From: Tetragonia tetragonoides
Taxonomy: Eukaryota; Streptophyta; Magnoliopsida; Caryophyllales; Aizoaceae
NCBI GenBank assembly: GCA_038025085.1
Contig: CM076139.1
Coordinates: 24,629,807-24,693,806, forward strand
Reading direction: 5' to 3'
DNA: 64,000 bases
Shown: positions 21,984-32,633 of the stretch, in pieces
Numbering within the stretch: the first letter of the stretch is position 1
Layout of the letters: each line of letters begins with the position of its first letter
Program-made: the position numbers and the translations under genes
Notes under the pieces: generated by a model
Database searches by the model: none
Seen by the model: the letters and a program-made list of their open reading frames with translations, nothing else
Told to the model about the DNA's origin: nothing

Positions 21984-23108
21984 TGTTGGGTTCCTGGTTT
22001 TGATGATAACAAACAAAGTGTCCTTATCTATGTGTGAACTAACTATGATTGCAGGTTGACTTAAGGATGCAAGAAGGTATAATGCTCAAAGCATGATTGC
22101 TCACGAAGATGCTTGGATCCTAACAAGACATGAAGACAATGTAATGTAGTTAAGTGCATTTGTCATTAGTCTTTATGTACTATGCTTTTTGACTAGTTAG
22201 CAAGAGTCTAAATTGATCATGACAAGGGAACAAGGTTGTAGGACTGAGTGCATGCATCTATGAGTACATGGGAGCATTCTTGTGAACCCTGTTCTCTATG
22301 ACCAACACTATAGCGTGAAGGAACCAAAGAGGAACAACTTGTTGGACCCTGTTCCTTCTAAGCTGTGTATCTGGACGAGTTTGCATAATATTGTATTTAT
22401 TATTTCTACGAATATTTTGTGTATTATTCACACAAATATTATTCTGAAGAAATATAATTTATTTTGGAAAAATTAATATTGCAGAATCGTTTTTAAACAG
22501 AAAAGTATTTTATTTTGGAAAGATATTATCTTGGAAAAGTATTTTACTTAATGGCCAAGTTTATATTGTTAAGGTAAGTGAATTATCTTTTGGAATATTT
22601 CTAATTATCTTTTAGAGATTATATTCTGATAACTCACTTGCTAGCTGGCGAAGATTTTCTGTTAAAGTATTTGGACGGTTTTTATCTCATCGGTTGAGTT
22701 AAGGAAAGATCTTTGATCTCTACTTAAACTCTATCCTATCTTTTGACAAATCTTATCTTTTATATTCTGAAGAGATTTAAGCTAACTGGACTGAGCTCCT
22801 TGACCTGCCTATATAAAGCGCCTGATAGGCTTAGTTGTAGGGTTAAGCTTTGCGTGCATTTTTAATTTCAGAATCATTTGTGCAAAGCGCTAAATCGTCC
22901 AAACTAGATATGTCCTGTACTCACAAGAACAACCTTGAACCCTATTCCCTGTCCTTGTCAGTTTGTGTCTTTGCTTAGATTGGTCATTGCATAACAGGTT
23001 TTCTGTGGTCTTATATTGCTTAGCATTGAAGCGTGTAATAGGACAAACAACCTGGTTATTTGTAATTGCTCTAGCTTAGTAACAAGCGTAGAGTTTCTCT
23101 CAGGTCAA
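21984..23108 (+). repeat. 3' LTR of Sire-1, left part
   Basis: It starts TGTTGGGTTCC like the 5' LTR and is cut at GTCAA (23104-23108) by Tat-B. The remainder is at 37539-37882. It lacks the hAT MITE seen in the 5' LTR. Confidence 0.93.
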
Positions 23109-24683
23109 TGTAAGAACCCTGGCCTTTCCGGCGCTCGCCATCGAATTTAATCTTTGGATTGGAATTAATGGTTATTAAATAATACGTCAATATGCATTTT
23201 AAATTAATTATGGGGAATAACAATTTGCAAATAAAGAAGCCGCCACCAATTTTTAGGGAACAATTGGAAACCATCAAAAGTGCACCCAATTCCTATTGGG
23301 AATTGACTCATGTCCATAGGGACTAAATATTGAGTTCGGGGGTGTAGGTACGAAATAAACAAAACGAATCTCATCTAAATTGCCTGAATAAACGGCCTCT
23401 ACTAAGCCTATCCATGCCAAATATTTATTTATGCTATATGGTTCCAAACAAATCCGGTCCGTCCAAGATCCTATCTTTACTAGGCGGGTTAAAGACAACC
23501 AAATTACCTATGTTATCACTTTGCACAATTTATATCCAATTCACATGCATACTATTATCAAGCATCAACAAGATATAAGAGCAATAAATTAACGCTCCAA
23601 CCGACCGTACTTTGCTAAACGCGCTAGGTATTGCGTATGCACATCAATAAATTTGTTAGTAACTTCAAAGGAAGAACAATGCAAAAATATCAACTTTATG
23701 CTAAAATAAACCTATGAGGTTGCTATATGCATGCAAAAAACTATAAAAAGATGCAAACTTGCATAAACTAATAAAAATATGCTAACTTTAAATTAACTAA
23801 TCATGCACAATTATATACAAAAACCCAAGCATGGAGATTTACTCAACCATAATCAAAAGCTAAATAAAACATGATTATAAACGATAAATAAGAGATTTAA
23901 TAAAGAATTTAGGCCCTCAGGATGGTTAACCTGGACGTTCTATTCGAACGGGACTAGTAGAATTGGAATTGCTTTTCAATCTTGGGTGCTAGGCTAGGCG
24001 CAATGCTTGCTTGAGTCTTCAAAATCTGAACTCTCTTTGATTTGGGGAAAATATGTGCTCTCAATGCTCTCAAAATTATGAACTGACCAACCCCTCTCAA
24101 AAGAGGGTGAAAAGGAGTATTTATAGAGTTAGGGGACGGAATTAGGGGCTTAGGGTAAGAAACCCGGCGCCAAAACTCGTCCCAGCCAAAAAAAACAGGC
24201 CCAGCGGCCCCACGGAAGGTAGCTGGGGCCAGCGGCTGCCGCTGGGACTCTGCGGCCTGCCGCTGAAACTCAGCGGCATGTCGCTGGGCCCAGCGGCTGC
24301 CCAGAGGGCCCCCGTTGTCACGCGTGTGCCGCCGCACTGACAGCGTCAGCCGCTGGGCCTGGAGACGCGCGCGTGTCTAGGTGTTTTTGACTTTTTGTGC
24401 TCAGTAAATTACGAAATTGCCCTTGGGCTGACCCAGGGGGTCGGGATTGAGCGATTTTGACCCAAATCTTCGAGACGCGATATCTCTTGATCCGGAACCT
24501 GATTGAGGCAAGGTCAAAGGCGTTAGAATCCTTATAACAAGGGCTATCCAAAGACTGAAGTTTCAAGGAATTTGGTCTAGATTTCCGAGCAATGTCCTTT
24601 TCTACTTACGTCCATGTTAATCCATTACCATCATCATCGGCCGTTGCGGTGCCAGGGGATGAGAACCGATTAGGGGTTCTACA
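23109..24683 (-). repeat. 3' LTR of Tat-B (1575 bp)
   Basis: On the minus strand it runs from TGTAGAACCCC at 24683 to GGTTCTTACA at 23109. It carries the TATA-like box at 24117-24126, the GC-rich cluster at 24185-24350 and the hairpin at 23285-23300. The cluster is about 37-40 bp longer than in the 5' LTR, which explains most of the length difference. Confidence 0.93.
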
Positions 24684-24705
24684 AAAGCCCCCACTTTGGC
24701 CGAGC
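24684..24705 (-). promoter_or_regulatory. Polypurine tract of Tat-B
   Basis: Just before the 3' LTR the minus strand reads CCAAAGTGGGGGCTTT. The purine run AAAGTGGGGG ends a few bases from the LTR start, as expected for the plus-strand primer. Confidence 0.7.
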
Positions 24706-24827
24706 ATGTGAAACCGAAGGTCAAAGTATTTGCTAAAAATGCCTGCAGCGTTTGTTTTTTGAAAAAATGCTTTATGTTAGAAAGAAAGGAAGGGTAGAAT
24801 CCTGACCGTATGTGGTCAGGGTTACCT

Positions 24828-25025
24828 GCTTTGCGGGTGCCGACGCGATGCTATTTTTAATAGCCTCCACGTCAAAGAGCGTTGCATAGATCTGCTTTGC
24901 GGGTGCCAACGTGATGCTAATTTTAATAGCCTCAACGTCAAAGAGCGTTGCGTAGCTCTGCTTTGAGGGTGCCAACGTGACGCTAATTTTAATAGCCTCA
25001 GCATCAAAGAGCGGTGGCATAGCTC
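24828..25025. repeat. 66-bp tandem repeat in Tat-B 3' region, three units
   Basis: Units start at 24828, 24894 and 24960 with GCTTTG[CA]GGGTGCC and are about 90% alike by eye. As 66 is a multiple of three, a spurious minus-strand frame with 22-residue repeats (DVEAIKISITLAPAKQ) results. It lies between the 3' LTR and the antisense gene, a place where Tat elements often carry tandem repeats. Confidence 0.88.
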
Positions 25026-25724
25026 TACTTCAGTAATGCCTATGTCTTGGAAAATTGTGCCTGCAAAAAATTTAATAAAGTGCCTGTGCCTGCGAAAATT
25101 AGATGGTATCGGGTCCCTAGGATAGGAAACCAAGTTGCGGGGGAAAAAGAGTCATTTCGGGTGACATGCCCGAATCTCCCGGGCTTCTAACGGTCGAGAA
25201 ATGCAATCCCGTGCGGAATTTGAACTTGGGGGCCCACCCCGTGAGAGGCAAAAAAAAAAGGGGTTCAGCGGCCATGTGCAGGGCCGCTGAGCGCTGGGCG
25301 GCCTTATCGGGCCTGCTCAGCGGCTCAGTTGACAGAGCGGCGGTGCAAAGTAGGGCTCGCGCGGCCTGGAAGCTCTGCCGCCGGGGCCAGTGGCCCTGAA
25401 CCGCGCGGCTCGGCCGGTTCAAAGGCGCGAATGGGGGTTTCATTTGGGGGAGAGCCGATTTTTGGGTCATTATTCCCCAAATTTTTGAGACTCTCTCTCT
25501 CTCTACCTCCATTGTTGCCCAAACTTCATTTCTTGCTCAAATTTGCTCCTTTTTGCTTGCATTTGCTTGATTTTGCATAATCTTTGCATAATTTGCAGTT
25601 TATTTGTGATTTCTCACAAATTTGGGGTGAATTTGAGAGTGGGTTTTGGAAACCCTTGGAGAGAGAAAATCCCAACTTCTCCATTTTTGCTTGTTGTTCT
25701 TGCTAGCTTTGCTCATCCTTCCTC
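25026..25724. other. GC-rich stretch and candidate promoter/5' UTR of the antisense PMD gene
   Basis: GCGGC/GCCGCT motifs cluster at 25265-25400. From 25490 on, the plus strand is pyrimidine-rich (CTCTCTCTCTCTACCTCC) and followed by TTTGC-rich sequence up to the ATG at 25725, a layout like a plant 5' UTR. No TATA box could be fixed. No protein of its own is supported. Confidence 0.4.
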
Positions 25725-27083
25725 ATGGCTCCAAAATTGGCAAGGAAGAGGAGTAGGAGGACCGAGGTGCGGGAGGAGGTCGAAGAAATCGACATTTTCA
25801 CCAAGGCTTTTCCTTCCCATGTGAAGCCTTCAAAGAGGAAACCCAATGTGGCTTTTCCTCAAGATCGATACACCCGGTCGGATAGGATGCCCGACATTGT
25901 TTGGGATCGATCGGAGTTGCTTTTCCGACCGTTGACTCATTTGAGTTCTCGGGCCTCCAAGTTCGTGGTAAGCCTCAAACTTTGAATTCATAGTTTTATG
26001 CATTGAATTTTAGTTTATATGCTTTGCCTTGAGTAGAATTTGTGTAGAGATTGTATGCAATTGTCAAGTTTGTAGCGCATGTGATCTTGTGCGGCTTGAA
26101 CGAACTTAGAAACATGCCTAGGATTGAACATTTGATTGAAATGTGAACCTAAGGGGTTGCGAATTTGATCATAGGAACCCGATGGGGATTTGAAGGCCCA
26201 TGGCAACTATGGCTCTTCAGTGAGACTTTTTAAAATCTTGCCCAAAGAGGTACAGGATGCGTTTTGAATGCGGGGTTTAGGCCCCTTTTGAAGGCGGCGG
26301 ACTCGGTTGAGCGAGTCAAGAGGTGTATTGTCCGCTTGTCCTTGGAGCATTTTTGGGACACTACCAACACGGTCCATTTTCCTAATGGGGAGATGATGAT
26401 CACTCCTTAGGAGTTTGCTATGTTGACCGGGGTACCTTGCGTGGGTACGCCCATTGTCTACGACGTTTCCATTTGGAAGCGTAAGGCGGAGATGGTGGAG
26501 TTGTTCGGCCCTTGGGGGAACACTTGGGGTCACCATTACCGTTCCTATACCGAGCTCTTTACTGCTTTGAAGGACACGAGGTATAAGAGAACTACCTCGG
26601 TGGAGCAAAAGGCGAGAATGTTCATCCCCTACCTCCTTGCCACTACTATCTTTAGTGACAAAGGGGAGAGTATCCATGCTATTTACCTCCCGAGTCTGCT
26701 GGACTGGGAGAGAGTGAGAGAGTACAGCTGGGGGTTGCCGGGCTACGCCAACCTCTTGAGATGTATGCGGTTTGCTTGCCGCGTGAATGATGAGGGATAC
26801 AAGCAGTCGACTCTTCCTCCCGTGAGCTTGTGCGGTTTTTGAAAAGTCTTGTAGGTGCGTCTGCTTTTTGTATCTGTTTTTTATGATTTGCATGATTTAA
26901 GTGTGCGGTGCTTAATTTCATGTTTTGATGTAGCCTTGGTTTTTTGAGCATTTTCCGGACATGCCGCCTACGGGCTGGGAGCTAGACTTCCCGGTTTGTA
27001 GGGCATGGCGTCATAGGGGTCCTGCGCCTTTCCAGACTCTTCAGCAGTATAGGGAGGCCCTCCTGCGCCTAGATTGGCACAAG
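25725..27083 (+). pseudogene. Antisense plant-mobile-domain gene inside Tat-B, intron-containing
   Basis: On the strand opposite to Tat-B pol, between pol and the 3' LTR, lies a gene-like unit. Exon 1 is 25725-25967 (81 codons, basic start MAPKLARKRSRRTEV) ending at a GTAAGC donor. A second exon around 26247-26850 reads FRPLLKAADSVERVKRCIV, EHFWDTTNTVHFPNGEMMIT, a TAG at 26408-26410, then EFAMLTGVPCVGTPIVYD and the WGHHYRS and YLLATTIFSDKGES blocks. Exon 3, 26934-27083 (50 codons, between TAG acceptor and GTAATG donor), reads PWFFEHFPDMPPTGW. The pattern is that of the plant mobile domain (PMD) found in MAIN/MAIL1 and many transposons. Function in the element is unknown. Confidence 0.8.
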
Positions 27084-27432
27084 GTAATGCAACTTTGCTT
27101 TTTGTTTCAAAAATGAAAAAAGGAAAGGGTTGCAAAAATGAAATGAAAATAATAAGTAAAAAGGGATTAATGAAAAGATATAAAAAAAAGAAAAGATGAT
27201 AATCATCCAGGAATAAAGAAACTATGGAGCTTCCATAAATAAAAAGAAAATAATACAAAATAGAAATAATAATGAAAATAGGAAATAGAGCAAAAATGGA
27301 GTCCAAAACGGTTAAGAAAAGTGTCCAAAACCGAAGAAAAGAGGGTTGTCTCGAGAAAATAGCCCGGCGGCCAAAGGGAGGCGTTCAGCGGCACACGCGA
27401 GGGAGCAGGGGCGAAAATAGGATCGTCGCCCC

Positions 27433-27879
27433 AAGTGGACTATTCCTCACATCAAGGCCCCTACGGCCATATATTCGGCTTATGAAGCTTGGATGGACTG
27501 TAAGACCGCGGAGGGTCATCGAGCATGCAGGAAATTCGAACCAGGAGATCGTAAGGCCCAATCGGTCAAAGCTAGCTTAAGGCTTTCCAACCCTAATGAT
27601 CTTAAAGGGAAGGGTAAGCAAAAGAGAGTCAAGCATGTCAAAAGTGTCCTCAACCCGAAGGCCAAGAAAGCTTTAGCAAAGATTACTACCAAACCGCAAG
27701 CGGGGCCCCAAATTCAGGCCAATGATCATGAGGCCTCCTCAAGCATCCCTCTAATGGAGGTTGAAAAAGAAGAGCCTTTGGTTCGAGAGAGATGGGCTCC
27801 CAAGGAACGCGAAATGGAAGGCCCAAAGGTAGTTGAGCCCATGAAGGATGCAGTCCCTACTACCGAAGCTACGAAGTAG
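27433..27879 (+). pseudogene. Possible last exon of the antisense PMD gene: basic tail
   Basis: An open plus-strand frame ends at 27879 (TAG); it opens upstream of the ATG at 27493. It is basic, with the cluster KGKGKQKRVKHVKSV, and ends in an acidic Pro/Glu stretch. It follows the PMD exons after about 350 bp of AT-rich sequence that could be an intron. Homology to a known family was not recognised; it may equally be linker sequence. Confidence 0.4.
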
Positions 27880-28304
27880 TCTATTAAGGAAATACTCTTT
27901 TGGAGCATGTGTAGCTTAGGACTGCCTTTTATTTTGCTTTAAATTCAATAAGGGTGATGTGCCCCTTCCTTAGATTTAGATTTAATTTTTGCCTTAATAT
28001 TTGGGAATTGCCAAGTTTTTGTAATGGACTTTTATATTATTTATGGAGACATGCTCCTTTAATATTGCAAATTGGTGTTTATTATATGCATATATTTTTT
28101 AACAACTTTTGAACGCGGATATGATGAAGGGGCCGGGCCCAATTGCAATTGGGTTGTCCTACGTATCCTTTTAGGGGAATCAGGCCGCTCGTAGTTCTTA
28201 TCCGTTTTTTTTTTTTTTTAACATTAAATCCCTTTTTTTTTTTTCCTTTTCAGGATTAGGTAGCCTTGTATGGGCCTCTCGAAAGTGTTATATTGGGTAT
28301 TTGC
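27880..28304. other. Tat-B segment between integrase and antisense gene, no gene seen
   Basis: This stretch holds two T-runs (around 28206-28245) and the block GGGCCCAATTGCAATTGGG, a near-palindrome. It separates the convergent 3' ends of pol (minus) and the antisense gene (plus), so it could hold their poly-A signals. Confidence 0.5.
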
Positions 28305-29639
28305 CTAAGCATAGAACCTCTTTAATTGATCCATGTTTATCCATTGACTAAACTCGATCCCGTCCAAATCCGCCAATCTTGCGGCGCCACCCGTTAAGAT
28401 CTTTGTAATAATAAATGGGCCTGACCAGTTGGGTCTAAATTTGCCTCTTGGGTCAGTGACATTGGCCCTTACCTCTTTAAGTACTAAATCTCCAACTTTG
28501 AGGTCTCTCATTTTGAGCCTTTAGTTAAAGTGCTTTGTTAGTCTTCTTTGATAGATTCTTACATTTTGCAAAGCCCGTAACCTTTTCTCATCTAGCAAGA
28601 ATAATTGGTCATAGCGGGCTTGGACCCAATCCACTTCTGGAATTTTACTTTCCAAAACGATCCGTAGAGATGGGATTTCTAGCTCAATTGGCAATACGAC
28701 TTCCATTCCATAGACCAAAGAGTATGGTGTTGCTCCTGTCGATGCGCGGACCGACGTTTTGCAACCCCAAAGCGCGATTGGCAACTTGTCAGGCCAATCA
28801 TAATAATTTTCGGACATTCTTTCAATAAATTTCTTGATGTTTTTGTTAGCTGCTTCTACTGCGCCGTTAGTTTGCGGCCTGTAGGGAGACAACTTTCGAT
28901 GCTGGATCTTAAACTGGGCTAAACGCTCAATTACTTCTTTCATGAAGTGTGACCCATTATCACTGATGATTTCTTGGGGAACTCCATATCTAGCTATTAT
29001 GTTATTCTTAATGAACTTAACCACATGCTTTGCTTTGAGCTTTGCGTACGATTGCGCCTCGACCCATTTGGTGAAGTAGTCGATAGCTACAAGGATATAT
29101 TCGTGACCCCCTTTTCCTGTTGGGGTTATCTTGCCGATGATGTCTATTCCCCAAGCCGAGAAAGGCTAAGGTGAGGTGAAGGTGTACAATGGACTTGGTG
29201 GCAGGTGTTGTAGATTCGCATGTATCTGACACTGTACGCATTTTTTGAAAAATTCACAGCAATCCTTTTCCATCGTGGTCCAATAATAACCAAGCCTTAT
29301 TATTTTCCTAGATAGCATCATACCGTTCATGTACGGTCCCCAAACTCCTGCGTGTACATCTCTTAAGACCTTATGGGCCATCTCAGTGCCTAGGCATAGG
29401 AGATTGACTCCGTTTGGGCTTTTCTTGTATATCTGACCCTGTACCTCTATGAATTGGGCTGCGAGCCTTCTGAGTGCTTTTTGGGCTCTAGGACTAGAAT
29501 CAGGGGGGTAAAGCTGATAAATGAGTAGATTCTTTACATTGGTGTACCACTCGTCTTCTTCGTCATGGAACACTTCCAAGGTGTCGCAATATGAAGGCTC
29601 GTATCTTCTTTGTACGCAGATGGGCATCATCCGAATAGT
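28305..29639 (-). pseudogene. pol: Tat-B integrase
   Basis: One frame holds the zinc-binding part (HAGVWGPYMNGMMLSRKI, KKCVQCQIHAN), a TAG at about 29165, the core with AWGIDIIGKITPTGKGG (Asp), ISDNGSHFMKEV (Asp) and TNGAVEAANKNIKKF (Glu), a second stop near 28519, and the C-terminal GPF/Y-type domain (FRPNWSGPFIITKILTGGAA). Catalytic D, D and E are all present. No chromodomain is seen, as expected for Tat. Confidence 0.92.
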
Positions 29640-30052
29640 TTCGGGTATATGATCATGCTTGCTAATTTAGCCAAAGCGTCTGCAAATTGATTATCTTCTC
29701 GTGGAAGGTATGTAAAGTGTATTTGATTGAAATACACTATGATCTTATCTAAGTATTCCTGGTAAAGTGCCAAGGACTCGCTTTTAACTTTCCATACTTT
29801 GGAAATTTGGTTAATTATGAGTGATGAATCGCCGTAGACTCAAAGCGTCTTAATGCTAAGGCTTATGGCAGATTGCAATCCTATTATGCAAGCTTCGTAT
29901 TCTGCGCCATTGTTGGTGACTTCGTGGTCTAATTTGACTGAAATAGGTGTATGTGCACCCTCGGAGGACACTATTAGTACTCGTACTCCAAAACCCTTTT
30001 GGTTAGATGCTCCATTGAAATAGAGCTGCCAAGTCTCGGTGTCTAAGGTCAT
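29640..30052 (-). pseudogene. pol: Tat-B second (archaeal-type) RNase H
   Basis: The frame opens QLYFNGASNQKGFGVRVL: the first catalytic Asp of the YFDGA block (intact in Tat-A) is Asn here. NNGAEYEACIIGLQSA keeps the Glu. After a TGA at 29840-29842 sense continues with YGDSSLIINQISK and EDNQFADALAKLAS. The extra RNase H is a Tat-lineage feature. Confidence 0.88.
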
Positions 30053-30058
30053 GACCCC

Positions 30059-30694
30059 TTAGTCTGGAAAGTGGTATTCATCCTTGCGATCTGGTTCGTG
30101 TATAGCTTGGTCGGCTAGATACTCCGAGATGGCATGCCCTTTTATGGCTTTTTGGTGTTCAAATTTTAGGTCGAATTCTGAGAGGAGGACGGTCCACCTG
30201 GCTATTCTACCGTTCAGTATTGGCTTTTCAAATATGTATTTCAAAGGATTTTCTCTCGATCTTATGTGGATCGTATGCTGGAGCATGTAATGTCGCAGCT
30301 TTTTAGTTGTTGCGACTAAAGCTAGGCATGTCTTTTCTAGAGAGGAATAGCGGGTTTCGTATTCTAAAAACTTCTTGCTCACATAGTAGATGGCCTTCTC
30401 TTCCTTGTCTATTTCTTGGGCTAGCATGGCCCCCATTGATGTTTCTGTGACTGTAAGGTAAAGGATTAAAGGCATGCCTGGAGTGGGCGGTACTAGAACG
30501 GGTGGTTCGGACAAGTAGGCCTTAATTTTGTCAAAGGCTTTTTGGCATTGTTCGTCCCATTCCGTCTTTACCTCTTTTTTGAGTTTCTTGAATATGGGCT
30601 CGCAAGTGATAGTCAACTTGGAAATGAACCTGCTAATGTATTGGATCCTCCCTAAAAAGCCTTTTATTTCTTTTTCTGCTTTTGGAGTTGGCAT
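30059..30694 (-). pseudogene. pol: Tat-B RT thumb/connection and first RNase H
   Basis: A 211-residue frame carries IKGFLGRIQYISRFISKLT, FDKIKAYLSEPPVLVPP, LYLTVTETSMGAMLAQE, IYYVSKKFLEYETRYSSLEK and WTVLLSEFDLKFEHQKAIKG, then HAISEYLADQAIHE. It is open to a stop at 30059 and is followed in the same frame by the second RNase H. Confidence 0.9.
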
Positions 30695-30756
30695 GTCTAT
30701 TATGGCCTTGATCTTAGATGAATCAATTTCTATTCCTCTAGTACTTATGACAAATC

Positions 30757-32061
30757 CTAGAAGTTTGCCGGATGTAACTCCGAATGTGCACTTTTTGGGA
30801 TAAGCCTCATATTGTACTTCCTAAGCCTGTCGAAGAACTTTTGAAGTGAGGGTACATGTCGTTCCCTGTCTTTAGACTTTATGATCATGTCATCTACGTA
30901 AACTTCAGCCTCCTTATGCATCATATCGTGGAGCAGGGTTGTCGCAGTTCTTTGGTATGTAGCTCCTGCATTCTTAAGCCCAAATGGCATTACTGTGTAG
31001 CAATAAGTCCCCCATTGTGTGATGAAAGTGGTTTTCTCTTCATCCTCTTTGGCCATCAGAACCTGGTTATATCCTGCATACCCGTCCATGAATGATAGGA
31101 GGGCATGTCAAGCAGTATTATCTACCAGTACATCTATATGGGGTAGTGGAAAGTCATCTTTCGGGCTTGCTTTGTTCAAGTCCCTGAAATCTACACACAT
31201 TCGGACCCGTCCGTCCTTTTTTGGGACTGGGACGATGTTGGCTACCCAATCGGAGTAATTGGCCACTCTTATGAAGCCTGCGTCTAATTGTTTTTGGAAT
31301 TCCTCTTTGATCTTAAGGGCCCACTCTTGCTTCATTCTTCTTAACTTTTGCTTGACTGGTTTGCAGTCGGGCTTTAGCGGGATGGTGTGCTGGGCAATGT
31401 TGCGGTCTATGCCGGGCATGTCCTTGTAGGACCAGGCGAAAACATCCGTATAATTCTTTAGGAGTGTTACGAATTGTTTGCGTTCATTAGATGTTAAAGA
31501 CAAGCCTATTTGCACGTGGCGAGGCTCGTCATTAGTTGAAATATTTATTGTCTCTGTTTCTTCGACTATTAGAGTCTTTTGTTCATGTTCGATTAATGCT
31601 TTAATGACTTCTTTTGGTAATTCCGTTATATCTTCTGAATTATTAGCAATAAGGCAATCCGAGTAAGCAAAATCGACACTCATAACATTAGTAGAAGCGG
31701 ACAATACATCAATGAGGTCATCACTAAGGACCTTAGCAACAACAGAAATAGACTGGGGTGGACTACCCGACACTTCTAGGATAACAGACTCAGAATCAGA
31801 CTCGGACTCGGAATCAGACTCAGAATCAGAATTGGGCCCCTCTGTAGGACCGTTGCGAATCGTGAACTTGTACTTGGCTCCCTCGACTGGAGTCCACTTC
31901 GTCTTGTGCTTCCAGGTGGTGCGGTCGGGCCCGATTGGGGCGATCAGCTTGGACAGGTCGAACCTTTCGTTAAAAAGCACAGTAAGGGGAAATTTGTTTG
32001 TTATCTCGTCGTATTGGCAACGTTCTTCGCCGAATAGTAGCCCAAAGTCATTTGGTGCCAT
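30757..32061 (-). pseudogene. pol: Tat-B reverse transcriptase
   Basis: Frame 32061-31108 carries a Ser/Glu/Asp repeat (SDSESDSESESDSES), then YTDVFAWSYKDMPGIDR, RT entry, MCVDFRDLNKASPKDDFPLP; a stop at 31108 is followed in frame by 31089-30757 with YAGYNQVLMAKED, MPFGLKNAGATYQRTATTL and an intact YVDDMIIKS. A frameshift near 30790 ends the frame before the thumb. Very close to Tat-A RT in sequence, so they belong to neighbouring families. Confidence 0.92.
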
Positions 32062-32070
32062 GTCATTAGC

Positions 32071-32523
32071 CTAATCTTTAGTGGATCGGTCCTCATTAGG
32101 AGGCATGGTGGTGTCTTCATTCATGGTGAAGCAGTCTTGAAATGCCTCAAAGCCTGGAACTAGGATCCCTTTGATCGTGTATGGTTCGGGGAATCCGTAG
32201 TAAGGATATGGGTTGCCTTCTTGAAGAAATTGCCCATTGAGAGTGCGGGGATAAGGATCCATGCTATGTGGAACGGGCTTGTTGGCCGCGCGGGCTCTTT
32301 TCCTTGCGATTTCCTTGGATATGTAAGCTCGGATTTCTTGCCTGGTCGGCTTGTAGCCTAGCCCAAATAGATCGTTTTTTATCTTGGTGTTCCAGGAGGT
32401 TTGAGCTACCTTGGGGTGAAGGCCCAGAGTGGTTCCTGGAAAGTGACCTTGCTTTCTGAGTAGAGCATTCACATTGAGTGTAGGCTCTATTGCTTCTATG
32501 AAGGCTATCTTCTCGAAGCCCCA
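32071..32523 (-). pseudogene. Tat-B protease-RT linker
   Basis: A frame of 133 residues carries the linker block seen in this lineage (WNTKIKNDLFGLGYKPTRQE, KEIARKRARAANKPV, ILVPGFEAFQDCF). A stop at 32071 separates it from RT in the same frame. Tat-A seems to have lost this block. Confidence 0.65.
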
Positions 32524-32633
32524 TAATTCCTCATCTTACTCATTATGCTCTATCTTTAGGACTGGAGCTTTTTCTATCTGGGCTACCATAGTATCAGCGC
32601 AGACTTCCAGTTTGGATCTTGCCAAGGATAGCT

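Noticed and set aside
24772..25133. Minus-strand frames of 82 and 103 codons with 22-residue repeats
   Set aside because: They come from the 66-bp tandem repeat; no domain and no start context.
25725..27879. The PMD exons as an ordinary host gene (MAIN/MAIL1-like)
   Set aside because: They lie between the two LTRs and inside the target duplication of Tat-B, and a similar unit lies in Tat-C, so they belong to the elements. A stop at 26408-26410 breaks the frame.
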